Positions 1 through 10,784 are shown, numbered from the stretch's first letter. The stretch: 64,000 bases of DNA from an uncultured Oscillospiraceae bacterium (GCA_944385445.1 CALWXF010000006.1:28267-92266); one strand, 5' to 3'. Numbers and translations: made by a program. The notes: generated by a model not told the origin, from the letters alone.

Positions 1-777
1 GGCGGCGATGGCGGCGTGCTGTACCGGGAGGAAAATACCGTAGTCGATTTGCGAACGCAGCCGCCGAAAGGTCTGGATGATCTGGCGGTTGCCCAGCACA
101 AAGGAGATGCGGGCTCCGGTAAGGTTGTAGGTCTTGGACAGGGAGTTGTACTCCACCCCCACCTCCTTGGCCCCCTCATAGGCCAGGAAGGACTTCCCCT
201 CCCGTCCGTCAAAGATGATGTCGGAGTAGGCGTTGTCGTGAAGGATGATGATATTGTGGGCCTTGGCAAAGTCGATGAGCTTATGGTAGAACTCGTCGGG
301 AGCAGTGACGCATACAGGGTTGGCGGGATAGGATACCACCATCATCTTGGCTCGGTCTGCCAGTTCCGGGTCCATCCCGTCCAAATCGGGAAGGTAGCCG
401 TTCTCCTCCTTCAGCGGGTAGTGGACGATTTCTGCCCCACACAGAGCCCAGCCGATGTGGGTCAGCCCCTCCTGAGAGCCGTAGATGCTCATCAGTTCCT
501 CCGGCTCCAATTCCACGCCATAGCGGCGCAGATACCAGCGCTGTACCGCCTCCACCAGCTCTGGCAGCTCCGTGAGCGAATAGCGGTAGTTGGCGGGCTC
601 ACTGGCTGCCTGGGCCAGGGCTTGCACCACATGGGGCTCCGGGAGAAAGTCCGGGGTACCAATGGACAGGTTGTAGACAGGAAGCCCCTGGGCCAGCCGC
701 TGCTGGCGGCGTTCATCCAAGACATTGAAGATACCAGGCTGGAATTCCTCCATGCGCTGGGCAACATTGAGTTTCAT
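1..777 (-). CDS. PLP-dependent class I/II aminotransferase (3' end outside window), with internal deletion
   Basis: Reads on the minus strand from ATG at 777 (start MKLNVAQRMEEFQPGIF, GAGGTAAG upstream) and runs open off the left edge. Family features are clear: SIGTPDF near residue 40, GSQEGLTHIGWALC, VVSYPANPVC, HDNAYSD and the PLP-lysine segment SLSKTYNLTGARISF, so it is a fold-type I transaminase of the LL-diaminopimelate/aspartate type; its substrate cannot be named. Between WALC and GAEIVHYPL the reading frame is intact, but about 22 residues normally found there (DPGD..L.P.PGYP and following) are absent. That segment carries the aromatic residue that stacks on the PLP ring, so the product may be inactive. 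It is the last gene seen of the murD operon, 19 bases after ligA. Confidence 0.85.
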   Translation of the reverse strand, partial: MKLNVAQRMEEFQPGIFNVLDERRQQRLAQGLPVYNLSIGTPDFLPEPHVVQALAQAASEPANYRYSLTELPELVEAVQRWYLRRYGVELEPEELMSIYGSQEGLTHIGWALCGAEIVHYPLKEENGYLPDLDGMDPELADRAKMMVVSYPANPVCVTAPDEFYHKLIDFAKAHNIIILHDNAYSDIIFDGREGKSFLAYEGAKEVGVEYNSLSKTYNLTGARISFVLGNRQIIQTFRRLRSQIDYGIFLPVQHAAIAA

Positions 778-796
778 CGTTGACTTACCTCGATTT

Positions 797-3500
<2,704 letters not shown>

Positions 3501-3547
3501 GAGAATCACCCCCAGGGACATTGTATGCCCTCGGGGGCCTGGCCCAT

Positions 3548-4798
3548 TCAGTGACCCAGCAGCTCTTGGGCGGCCAGCATCAGACCGGCCTTGCCCGACT
3601 CATAGGTCAGGCCGCCCTGGAGATACACCGTGTAGGGCTCCCGCATGGGGGCGTCAGCGGACAGCTCGATGGAAGCGCCCTGTATGAAGGCGCCGGCGGC
3701 CATGATGACCTGACAGTCATATCCGGGCATGTCCCAGGGCTCCGGGGTGACGTAGGAGTCCACAGGGGCGCCGGACTGGATGCCACGGCAGAAGGCCTTG
3801 ACCCCTTCCCCGTTGCCCAGGTGGATCATCTGGATGATGTCGTGGCGGGGGGCCAGAGAGTGAGGCTCGGTCTCATACCCCATCTGCTCCATGAGGGCGG
3901 CCCCGAATACAGCGGTTTTCAACGCCTGTGCCACAGTGTGGGGGGCCATAAACAGGCCCTGATACAGTAGGCGGTTGTTACCCAGCGTGGAGCCGCACTC
4001 CTTGCCGATGCCGGGACAGGTCAAGCGCATAGCAGCCCCTTCGATGAGGTCGTGGCGTCCGGCCAGATAGGCTCCGGTGGGGGCCAGACCGCCGCCAGGG
4101 TTCTTGATGAGAGAGCCCACTACCAGGTCAGCGCCCACATGGGTGGGCTCTTTCTCCTCCACGAACTCCCCGTAGCAGTTGTCCACCAGAATGGCAACTT
4201 TGGGGTTGTGCTGGCGAATGATCTCGCACATGTGGCCAATCTCGTCCACAGACAGCGAGGCCCGGGTGGAATAGCCCTTGGAGCGCTGGATGAGCACCGC
4301 CTTCACCTTGGGGTCGGAGACAGCCTTGGCCAATCCCTCCAGGTCCGGGGTGTCCTCCGGGGTGAGGTCCACCTGGCGGTATTCTACGCCAAAGTCTTTC
4401 AGGGACCCGGTGCCCTTGTCCGTGACGCCGATGACACCCAACAGAGTATCGTAGGGAGCGCCTACGGCGGAGACCAGCACGTCTCCGGGACGGAGGCAGC
4501 CAAACAGGGCCGCAGAAATGGCGTGGGTGCCGTTGACAAACCCAATGCGCACCAGGGCGTCCTCGGTGCCAAACAGATGGGCGTAAATCTCGTCCAGTTT
4601 GTCCCGGCCCAGATCGTCGTAGCCATAGCCAGTGGTCCCGGCAAAATAGCTCTCCGCCACTCGATACTGACGGAAGGCATCCAGCACCCGCAGGGTATTG
4701 GCCTCAGCCACTGCATCAATGCGGGTAAACTGCTCTTTCAGCGTCTCCTCGGCCCGGTGGGCCAGGGTACGCAGCTCTTCAGAAAACTGTAAAGACAT
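3548..4798 (-). CDS. YnbB/methionine gamma-lyase-like PLP enzyme (aluminium-resistance family)
   Basis: 416 residues. Recognised from TTGYGYDDLGRDKLDEIYA, FVNGTHAISAALFGCLRPGD, LVDNCYGEFVEEKEPTHVGAD, the PLP-lysine region LVVGSLIKNPGGGLAPTGAY and GKECGSTLGNNRLLYQG. This family (PF06838) is a Cys/Met-metabolism fold-type I PLP group, annotated as aluminium resistance protein or methionine gamma-lyase-like; its substrate is not established. ATG at 4798 is taken as the start; a GTG at 4810, inside the end of the upstream peptidase gene, is possible and would make the genes overlap. It is co-transcribed with the M42 peptidases, which could suggest a role in handling amino acids released from peptides, but that is inference. 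Confidence 0.87.
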   Translation of the reverse strand: MSLQFSEELRTLAHRAEETLKEQFTRIDAVAEANTLRVLDAFRQYRVAESYFAGTTGYGYDDLGRDKLDEIYAHLFGTEDALVRIGFVNGTHAISAALFGCLRPGDVLVSAVGAPYDTLLGVIGVTDKGTGSLKDFGVEYRQVDLTPEDTPDLEGLAKAVSDPKVKAVLIQRSKGYSTRASLSVDEIGHMCEIIRQHNPKVAILVDNCYGEFVEEKEPTHVGADLVVGSLIKNPGGGLAPTGAYLAGRHDLIEGAAMRLTCPGIGKECGSTLGNNRLLYQGLFMAPHTVAQALKTAVFGAALMEQMGYETEPHSLAPRHDIIQMIHLGNGEGVKAFCRGIQSGAPVDSYVTPEPWDMPGYDCQVIMAAGAFIQGASIELSADAPMREPYTVYLQGGLTYESGKAGLMLAAQELLGH

Positions 4799-4803
4799 TT
4801 CGC

Positions 4804-5808
4804 TTAACACTCTTTCTCTAACTTAGTCTGGGCCAGTGCGGCCACCAGTGCCACGCAGGCCTCTACATCGGCGGCATGCACCATTTCGCAGGGGGAGTGG
4901 GTATAGCGGCAGGGGATGGAAATGCCCCCGGTACACACGCCGCTGCGGGTCTGATGGATTGCTCCGGCGTCGGTGCCGCCTGCTTGAATGACGTCCCGCT
5001 GGGCGGGAATGCCTTGCTTCTGGGCCAGCTCCATCAGAAGGTTTACCATCTTGGGGTGACAAATGACCGAGCGATCCATCACCTTCACCGCCGCCCCCTG
5101 CCCTGACAGACTGCTGGCAGTGTGTTTGGCACCGGGAACGCCGTCCTCCGTGGTGACATCCACGGCGATGCCATAGTCCGGGTCAATGGACCATGTGGCG
5201 GTTTTAGCCCCACGCAGGCCTACCTCCTCCTGGGTGGAGAAGACAAAGTACACATCGTTGGGGCACTCCTGAAGCTGCGCCATGGCTTGGAGCAGCACCA
5301 GGCAGGAGATGCGGTTGTCCATATAGGGCCCGGCTGCCATAGAGCCCGCTGAAAATACAGGGGTGTTGTATATCGCCACATCGCCAATCTGCACCTGCTG
5401 TTCTGCGTCCTCTCGGGAGATGGCTCCAATGTCCAGGTACAGGTCGGCTATGGTACGCTTTCCGGGTGTTGAGCCCACCTGGGCGGCGATGACGCCGCAG
5501 GTACCGTTTTGAAAGCGCACCGGGGTATTGACCACGGCATCGGCATGGATCCCGCCAACAGCGCCCACCCGTAAAAAGCCCTTGTCGTCGATGTGGGTCA
5601 CCACCAAGCCAATGCTGTCCATGTGGGCGGAGAACATGAGCCGGGGGCCGTTCCCTTTCTTGCGGCAAATGAGATTGCCCATGGTGTCCCGGGTAATCTC
5701 ATCCACATAGGGGCGGGCCATCTCTTCTATGGTCTGCGCCACATCCCCCTCGGCCCCGGATGGGCCAAAGGCGTGGCACAGGGTATTGAGTGTATTGATC
5801 CATTCCAT
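4804..5808 (-). CDS. M42 family metallopeptidase (third of three in transcription order)
   Basis: 334 residues. M42 peptidases are large cytosolic, usually dodecameric, dinuclear metal aminopeptidases or cellulase-M-like enzymes that trim peptides. The metal ligands and catalytic acid can be read in order: SAHMDSIG, PYMDNRIS, TQEEVGLRGA, AVDVTTED and the His of CRYTHSPCEM; GGTDAGAIHQ is also present. The start at 5808 (MEWINTLNTLCHAFGPSG) matches the family N terminus. The stop lies just before the start of the YnbB-type gene, so translation is probably coupled. It is one of three paralogues side by side (4804-7883); they differ enough that this is an old duplication. Confidence 0.95.
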   Translation of the reverse strand: MEWINTLNTLCHAFGPSGAEGDVAQTIEEMARPYVDEITRDTMGNLICRKKGNGPRLMFSAHMDSIGLVVTHIDDKGFLRVGAVGGIHADAVVNTPVRFQNGTCGVIAAQVGSTPGKRTIADLYLDIGAISREDAEQQVQIGDVAIYNTPVFSAGSMAAGPYMDNRISCLVLLQAMAQLQECPNDVYFVFSTQEEVGLRGAKTATWSIDPDYGIAVDVTTEDGVPGAKHTASSLSGQGAAVKVMDRSVICHPKMVNLLMELAQKQGIPAQRDVIQAGGTDAGAIHQTRSGVCTGGISIPCRYTHSPCEMVHAADVEACVALVAALAQTKLEKEC

Positions 5809-5823
5809 GTTGGGTTCCTCCTG

Positions 5824-6849
5824 TCAGCAATCCCCGGCAACAGACTGTAAAAACAGCCAGGCCAGTTCCAACATCTGCTCCACATCCCTCACTTTTACCA
5901 TACTGGCAGGGGCATGGAGATAGCGCACTGGGGCAGAGATACCGGCCACCCGCACGCCTGCTTTGGTGCGCTGGATGGCCTTGGCGTCTGTGCTGCCCGC
6001 CACATAGTGTTTCAGCTGCCAGGGGATGGTATGCTCCTGGGCCACGGCACGCAGGCGCTCGAACAGGTCCCGGTCGTAAATGGTGCCCTTGTCCATCCAA
6101 GACAACACCGGTCCCTGTCCCAAGTAGCAGATTTGAGCCTCCGGGTCCTGGCTGGGGGCGTCCGCTGCGGTGGTACCCTCCAGCACCAAGGCAATATCTG
6201 GGGTCACGGAGAAGGCAGCTCCAAAGGCACCCCGGGTCCCCACCTCCTCCTGGACGGTAAAGACGAAGGTGCAGTCCATAGGAAGGTCTCGGCGCAGCAG
6301 CTCCAGCAGCACCGCACAGCCCACTCGATCGTCCAGAGCCTTGGCCTTGAGACAGCCGTCTCCAAACTCCACGCAGTCGCTGCGGAAGACACAGGGATCT
6401 CCCACCTCCACCAGCGTCTCCGCCTCATCCCGGTTGGATGCACCGATGTCGATGTAGTAGTCCTCCAGCTTGGGCACCTTCTTGCGCTCCTGGTCGGTGG
6501 TCATATGGATGGCTTTCAGGCCAATGACACCAGGGACCTGGCGGTCTCCCACCAGCACCTGCTTGCCCAGCAGCACCCGGCGGTCCATGCCGCCCACACA
6601 GACAAATTTCAGATACCCGTCCTCCGTGACGGAGCGGACCATGAGTCCCACCTCATCCATGTGGGCGCAGAGCATCAGCTTGTTCCCAGTGGCCTTTGCG
6701 CCCTTTTTGAAGCAAATCAGGTTGCCCATGGCATCTACTTTTACAGAGTCCACATAGGGGGCGGCCTGCTCTTTGATGAAGTTTCGCACGGCATCCTCAA
6801 AAGAGGACACGCCGGGGAGGGCACACAGCTGTTTCAACAAATCTTTCAT
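5824..6849 (-). CDS. M42 family metallopeptidase (middle paralogue)
   Basis: 341 residues. Expected M42 residues are present: CAHMDEVG, ALDDRVGC, TVQEEVGTRGA, then VLEGTTAADAP where the third metal ligand is Glu (known in part of the family) instead of Asp, and RYLHAPASM. The start at 6849 (MKDLLKQLCALPGVSS) is preceded by GGAGGGAGCGCAGGT; a GTG at 6870 in frame is less likely. The gene is separated from both flanking M42 genes by fewer than 20 bases. The three copies differ at the specificity-side loops, so they probably act on different peptides; this is inference. Confidence 0.95.
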   Translation of the reverse strand: MKDLLKQLCALPGVSSFEDAVRNFIKEQAAPYVDSVKVDAMGNLICFKKGAKATGNKLMLCAHMDEVGLMVRSVTEDGYLKFVCVGGMDRRVLLGKQVLVGDRQVPGVIGLKAIHMTTDQERKKVPKLEDYYIDIGASNRDEAETLVEVGDPCVFRSDCVEFGDGCLKAKALDDRVGCAVLLELLRRDLPMDCTFVFTVQEEVGTRGAFGAAFSVTPDIALVLEGTTAADAPSQDPEAQICYLGQGPVLSWMDKGTIYDRDLFERLRAVAQEHTIPWQLKHYVAGSTDAKAIQRTKAGVRVAGISAPVRYLHAPASMVKVRDVEQMLELAWLFLQSVAGDC

Positions 6850-6866
6850 ACCTGCGCTCCCTCCTC

Positions 6867-7883
6867 TCACAGGCCTCGGGTGAAGGCCGCCAACAGCTGA
6901 GCAGTCTGCTCCAGGTCGGCAAGGTCCACCACTTCCACGGGGGTATGCATATAGCGCAGGGGCAGAGAGAGCACTGCTGTGGCAATGCCCTCATTGCAAA
7001 TCTGCATGCCCCAGGCGTTGGTTCCGGTATCTCCGCCCATGACTTCCTTCTGGACTGAAATGTCCAGCTCTTGGGCCTTGTCCAGCATGCGACGGGTCAT
7101 CCACCGGGTCATATTTGGGCCAATGCCCACGGCGGGGCCGCCCCCAAGGTCATAGGCCCGACCTTTGGCGCTGTCTGGGGTGGCGCCGTGGGTAACATCC
7201 ACCGCCACACAGAAGTCAGGGTCGATGGTGCTGGTGCCCACCATAGCCCCAGTTCCACCGGTCTCCTCACGGGTGCTACCCATGATGTACAGGTCTACGT
7301 CCAGTTGCTCTTGGCTGAGCAATTCCGCCGTGCGCAGCAGAGCGGCGAAACAAGCCCGGTCGTCCAGAGCGCCGGAGCAAATCTTACCTCCCGCTAACTC
7401 CAAAAAGCTCTCCCGGAACACCATAGGAGTGCCCACGGGAATCTCCCGCTCCACCGTCTCTTGAGAGAGGCCGGTATCCACATAGTATTCCTCCAGGGCA
7501 GGAGCTTTCTCCCGGTCCTCCGCCGACAGCACATGGGGAGGCAGGCAGGCGATGATCCCCAGTCTGGGCGGTTGGGTGAGGATGGTGACTTCCCGGTCCG
7601 GGAGCATCCGGGGATCTACCCCGCCGATGGAGGCAAAGCGCAGGTACCCGTCCTCTGCACCGGTGACCATCAGTCCAATCTGGTCCAGATGGGCGTCCAG
7701 CAACAGCTTTTTGGCGTTGGGTTTGCCACAGCGGCGCAAGCCGATGACGTTGCCCAGTCGGTCCGTCCACACCTCATCCATCCAAGGAGCGAGCAGCTGG
7801 GCGGCCAGGTCTGCCACGGGAGACTCATAACCAGAGGGGCCTCCGGTCTGGCACAGCGTTTTGAGACATTCCAGGGTATTCAA
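6867..7883 (-). CDS. M42 family metallopeptidase (first paralogue, divergent motifs)
   Basis: 338 residues. Core residues are conserved but in altered settings: LDAHLDQIG instead of AHMDEIG, GALDDRACF, TREETGGTGA, AVDVTHGA and RYMHTPVEV, while the usual GGTDAG block reads GGDTGTNAWGM. The start is TTG at 7883 (protein begins MNTLECLKTLCQTGGPSG); its TTG overlaps the murD stop TGA (7880-7882), with GGGAG upstream inside murD, so it is translationally coupled to murD. No nearby ATG in this frame would give the full family N terminus. Likely a cytosolic aminopeptidase; specificity is unknown. Confidence 0.92.
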   Translation of the reverse strand: MNTLECLKTLCQTGGPSGYESPVADLAAQLLAPWMDEVWTDRLGNVIGLRRCGKPNAKKLLLDAHLDQIGLMVTGAEDGYLRFASIGGVDPRMLPDREVTILTQPPRLGIIACLPPHVLSAEDREKAPALEEYYVDTGLSQETVEREIPVGTPMVFRESFLELAGGKICSGALDDRACFAALLRTAELLSQEQLDVDLYIMGSTREETGGTGAMVGTSTIDPDFCVAVDVTHGATPDSAKGRAYDLGGGPAVGIGPNMTRWMTRRMLDKAQELDISVQKEVMGGDTGTNAWGMQICNEGIATAVLSLPLRYMHTPVEVVDLADLEQTAQLLAAFTRGL

Positions 7884-9271
7884 TGGGCGGTCACTCCCTC
7901 CAGGGCATTGACGTACTGCTTGAACTTGTTACCCCGCTCCTCAAAGTTGCGGAAACAGTCAAAGGAGGCGCTGGCGGGAGACAAAATTACCACGTCCCCG
8001 GGCTGTGCCACATTGTGGGCGGTATGGACGGCCTGTTCCAGGTTCTCGCAGCGCAGAATCTCGGGATTGCCAGGGGTGTAGTCTGGAGCCTGCTGGGTGG
8101 CCTGCTGGATTTTGTCCGAGGTAGCTCCGGTGAGGATGAGGCATTTGACAGATTTGACGATCTCCGGACCCAGCACATCATAGGGGATATGCTTATCGTA
8201 GCCACCGGCAATGAGAATCACCTTCTCCGAGAAGGAGCGCAGGCCGGCAATGGTACGGGTGGGGCTGGAGGCGATGGAGTCGTTATAATAGCGCACACCG
8301 TTTAGCTGGCGCACCAGCTCAATACGGTGGGCCACACCGCCAAAGGACTTGGCGTACTCCCGAATGGTCTCATCAGACACCAGACCGTCCACAGCCGCAA
8401 TGGCGGCCATATAGTTTTCCAGGTTGTGGACCCCGGGAATGAGAATGTCATCGGCGGCCAGGATGGGGCGGGTGTGGTAGCAGATCATCCCGTCCCGCAC
8501 GCATACTCCCCGCTCCAAATTCTTTTTACGGCTGAACAGGGTGACTTCCCCCCGGGCCCGAGGGGCAAATCCGGCGGTAATCTCATTGTCTGCGTTGAGC
8601 ACCAGTTTGTCCCCCGTGTCCTGATAGGCAAAGATATTGCACTTGGCGGAAATGTACTCCTCCATATCCTTGTGGACGTCCAGGTGGTTGGGGGATAGGT
8701 TGGTGATGACAGCCACATTAGGACTCTGACGCATGGTCATCAGCTGGAAGGAGGACAGCTCCAACACCACCATGTCGTCGGGTCGAATCTCGTCCACCTC
8801 GCACAGCAGCGGGTGGCCGATGTTGCCCCCCACAAAGGTGCGATAGCCCGCCGCCTTCAGCAGTCCGGCAATGATGGTGGTAGTGGTGGTCTTTCCGTCC
8901 GAGCCGGTGACTGCAATGACACTGCACGGGCACAGGTCCAGAAATGCCTCCATCTCCGAGGTCAGCTCTGCGCCTGCTTCCACTGCTTTGGCGATCTGGG
9001 GCAGGTCAGGCCGCACACCAGGAGTACGGAAAATCACATCTGCCCCCTCCAGGCCGTCCAGATAGTTGGGCCCCAGGCTCACCTTCAAGCCCTTGGACTC
9101 CAGCTCAGACAGACCGTCAAAATCATCTCGCTCCCGTTTATCACACACACGGACCGTCAGTCCGGCCTGTAACATTTTCTTTACCAGTGGGGCGTTGGAC
9201 ACCCCCATGCCGATGACGGCAATTTTTTTACCCTTGAGTGAATTCAAATAATCCCATAGAATTGATTGCAT
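7880..9271 (-). CDS. murD: UDP-N-acetylmuramoyl-L-alanine--D-glutamate ligase MurD
   Basis: 463 residues. It adds D-glutamate to UDP-MurNAc-L-Ala in the cytosolic stage of peptidoglycan synthesis. Visible features: N-terminal Rossmann start KKIAVIGMGVSNAPLVKKML, ATP-binding loop AVTGSDGKTTTTT (about residue 110), LELSSFQL, ITNLSPNHLDVH, the lysine-containing NDSIASSPTRT region and GGYDKH near the C terminus. ATG at 9271 has GGGAGG eight bases upstream. It is the first gene of the long minus-strand operon and has a good promoter (9318-9346) facing away from rnpB. It stands apart from other mur genes, which are not in this window. Confidence 0.97.
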   Translation of the reverse strand: MQSILWDYLNSLKGKKIAVIGMGVSNAPLVKKMLQAGLTVRVCDKRERDDFDGLSELESKGLKVSLGPNYLDGLEGADVIFRTPGVRPDLPQIAKAVEAGAELTSEMEAFLDLCPCSVIAVTGSDGKTTTTTIIAGLLKAAGYRTFVGGNIGHPLLCEVDEIRPDDMVVLELSSFQLMTMRQSPNVAVITNLSPNHLDVHKDMEEYISAKCNIFAYQDTGDKLVLNADNEITAGFAPRARGEVTLFSRKKNLERGVCVRDGMICYHTRPILAADDILIPGVHNLENYMAAIAAVDGLVSDETIREYAKSFGGVAHRIELVRQLNGVRYYNDSIASSPTRTIAGLRSFSEKVILIAGGYDKHIPYDVLGPEIVKSVKCLILTGATSDKIQQATQQAPDYTPGNPEILRCENLEQAVHTAHNVAQPGDVVILSPASASFDCFRNFEERGNKFKQYVNALEGVTAH

Positions 9272-9317
9272 GGACCGTTGCCTCCCTTTCCTCATAGGAG
9301 TAAAATGACATCAGATT

Positions 9318-9346
9318 ATTATAACGCATAAACTCCCATTTGACAA
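9318..9346 (-). promoter_or_regulatory. Sigma-A-type promoter of the murD operon
   Basis: On the minus strand TTGTCA (9341-9346) and TATAAT (9318-9323) are separated by exactly 17 bases, about 45 bases before the murD ATG. Its -35 box lies on the same bases as the -35 box of rnpB (9340-9345) on the other strand. Confidence 0.8.
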
Positions 9347-9368
9347 TCATGCAAAGTTGAAGTACAAT
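9340..9368 (+). promoter_or_regulatory. Sigma-A-type promoter of rnpB
   Basis: TTGACA (9340-9345), 17-base spacer, TACAAT (9363-9368). The predicted start of transcription near 9375 coincides with the first base of the RNase P RNA P1 stem. Confidence 0.88.
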
Positions 9369-9373
9369 CATAG

Positions 9374-9832
9374 AGCAAGTAAGCTGGACAGCCGCGTGGG
9401 CAGGTCGAAAGGCCGTCCATGAGGAAAGTCCGGGCTCCGTAGGGCAAGGATAACGGGTAACGCCCGCCGAAGGCGACTTCAGGAAAAGTGCAACAGAGAT
9501 ATACCGCCTCGTCCCCATGATGGGGCCCCCGCAAAAACGTAAGTTTTTGTGGGGAGAGGAGATATAGCGAAATGAATGACCTGTGCCACTGGTGGTGCAG
9601 GGAGTGACATGGAGCTTATATCGACGAGGTAAGGGTGGAAAGGCGGAGATAAGCGCCCGCCCGATGACTGGGAACTGCTCATCGCTGTAAACTCTATCCG
9701 GAGCAACACCGTGGAAACGCACACAAAGCCGGCCCGGCTGCGTTGAGGAGGTGGCTGGAGTGCAGCGGCAACGCTGTGCCTAGATAGATGGCTGTCTTAA
9801 AGGACAGAACCCGGCTTACAGGCTCACTTGTA
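9374..9832 (+). ncRNA. rnpB: RNase P RNA (bacterial class A)
   Basis: The catalytic RNA of RNase P, which matures tRNA 5' ends. Conserved regions are plain: GGAAAGTCCGGGCTCC near 9421 (CR I), AGGGTGGAAAGGCGG near 9631, ACTCTATCCGGAGCAACACC near 9691 and GGCTTACAGGCTCACTTGT at the 3' end. The P1 stem pairs GCAAGTAAGC (9375-9384) with GCTCACTTGT (9822-9831). The P12 region near 9520-9560 is a long A/T-rich extension. The RNA has its own promoter and ends five bases before a strong terminator. Confidence 0.96.
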
Positions 9833-9834
9833 CC

Positions 9835-9872
9835 AAAAACGGCTTACCCCGTCCGGGATGAGCCGTTTTTCT
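9835..9872 (+). terminator. Intrinsic terminator of rnpB
   Basis: The stem AAAACGGCTTA/TGAGCCGTTTT with a GC-rich loop is followed directly by a T run (9866-9870). Confidence 0.88.
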
Positions 9873-9873
9873 C

Positions 9874-9901
9874 TTGACAGGCGGGGAAAATCCGTTATAA
9901 T
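9874..9901 (+). promoter_or_regulatory. Promoter of the queuine-salvage operon
   Basis: TTGACA (9874-9879), 16-base spacer, TATAAT (9896-9901), immediately after the rnpB terminator. The predicted transcript starts near 9908, just before the structured leader. Confidence 0.85.
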
Positions 9902-9918
9902 AAAACCCGCAATTCCAT

Positions 9919-10051
9919 AACAGACAGTTCGGAACCATCCTGTCTCTAAACAAAACTACGGGAAAGCCACAGCCCCAGGCTGTGGTGCGCTTTTGTGCGC
10001 AAACAACAAGGATGGTGTACGCTCCGAAAACGGAGGGTGCACCTTATTTTT
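9919..10051 (+). promoter_or_regulatory. preQ1-III-like riboswitch leader with terminator
   Basis: The leader forms a P1 hairpin (AGACAG 9922-9927 with CTGTCT 9940-9945) whose loop holds CCATCC (9935-9940). This can pair with GGATGG (10010-10015) about 70 bases downstream, giving an H-type pseudoknot. Between them come an A-rich strand (TAAACAAAACTA) and two hairpins (CCACAGCC/GGCTGTGG 9967-9985; GCGC/GCGC 9987-10000). This order resembles the preQ1-III class known from gut Clostridia. A terminator stem (10014-10043) with TTATTTTT follows and shares bases with the pseudoknot strand. A competing pairing of TTCGGA (9928-9933) with TCCGAA (10023-10028) is possible. The downstream genes fit a queuosine precursor as ligand. 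The class assignment is from memory of the architecture. Confidence 0.66.
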
Positions 10052-10067
10052 GTCCATGGAGGGATTT

Positions 10068-10784
10068 ATGGTGGAGCTCAGTCGCTATTCTGTCATCGAA
10101 GATAAAAATCCCCGGGAAATTGTTTTGCTGCGGGGCCGGGGGTGCGCCTGGAAGCGGTGTCGGTTCTGCGATTACCACCTGGATGCCTCCCAGGACGAGG
10201 AGGCCAACCTAATTCTCAATCGGGAGGCGCTGTCCCATGTCACGGGGCGCTATGGCCGCCTGGAGGTCATCAACTCCGGCTCCTTTGCCGAGCTCCACCC
10301 CTCTACCCTGGCGGAGGTAGACCGTGTGTGCCGCCAGCGGGGGATCCGGGACCTGCATGTGGAGAGCCACTGGCTGTTTCGCAAGACCATTCCGGCTCTG
10401 CGGGAGCACTTTGCCCAGCTGGGGGTGACCCTCCACGTGAAAATTGGAGTTGAGACCTTCGATGCCGACTACCGGGAGCGCATCTTGGACAAGGGCATTG
10501 ACGAGACGGACCCTGCCGCCATTGCCGCCCCCTTCGATGAGTGCTGTCTCCTCTTCGGCCTGTCGGGCCAGAGTGTGGAGAGCATGAAGCGGGACGTGGA
10601 GACAGGCCTTGCTCACTTTCACCGGGTTTGTATCAATGTGATGGTTCCCAACACCACCCCCATTCTTCCTGATTTGGAGGTTCGGGCTGCCTTTGTGCAG
10701 GAGGTTTACCCTCTGTACAAGGACAACCCCCGGGTGGATATTCTGTTGGAGAATACAGACTTTGGTGTAGGAGAGAAATTATGA
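10068..10784 (+). CDS. Radical SAM protein, QueL-like (queuine-to-preQ1 salvage candidate)
   Basis: 238 residues starting MVELSRYSVIEDKNPREIV, with GGAGGG six bases before ATG 10068. The cluster motif is GCAWKRCRFCDYH, i.e. CX4CX2C instead of the standard CX3CX2C of radical SAM enzymes. Further features: LEVINSGSFAEL, LHVESHWL, LHVKIGVETFDADYRERI and CINVMVPNTTPI, all consistent with a partial TIM barrel. In gut Clostridia a radical SAM enzyme (QueL) regenerates preQ1 from queuine. The preQ1-type leader and the coupled YhhQ transporter (stop and start overlap as ATGA) make that role likely, but no queuosine nucleosidase gene lies next to it. Confidence is high for radical SAM, moderate for QueL. 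Confidence 0.68.
   Translation: MVELSRYSVIEDKNPREIVLLRGRGCAWKRCRFCDYHLDASQDEEANLILNREALSHVTGRYGRLEVINSGSFAELHPSTLAEVDRVCRQRGIRDLHVESHWLFRKTIPALREHFAQLGVTLHVKIGVETFDADYRERILDKGIDETDPAAIAAPFDECCLLFGLSGQSVESMKRDVETGLAHFHRVCINVMVPNTTPILPDLEVRAAFVQEVYPLYKDNPRVDILLENTDFGVGEKL

Noticed and set aside
9319-9724. Short minus-strand open frames over rnpB
   Set aside because: They lie within the conserved RNase P RNA and have no protein similarity.
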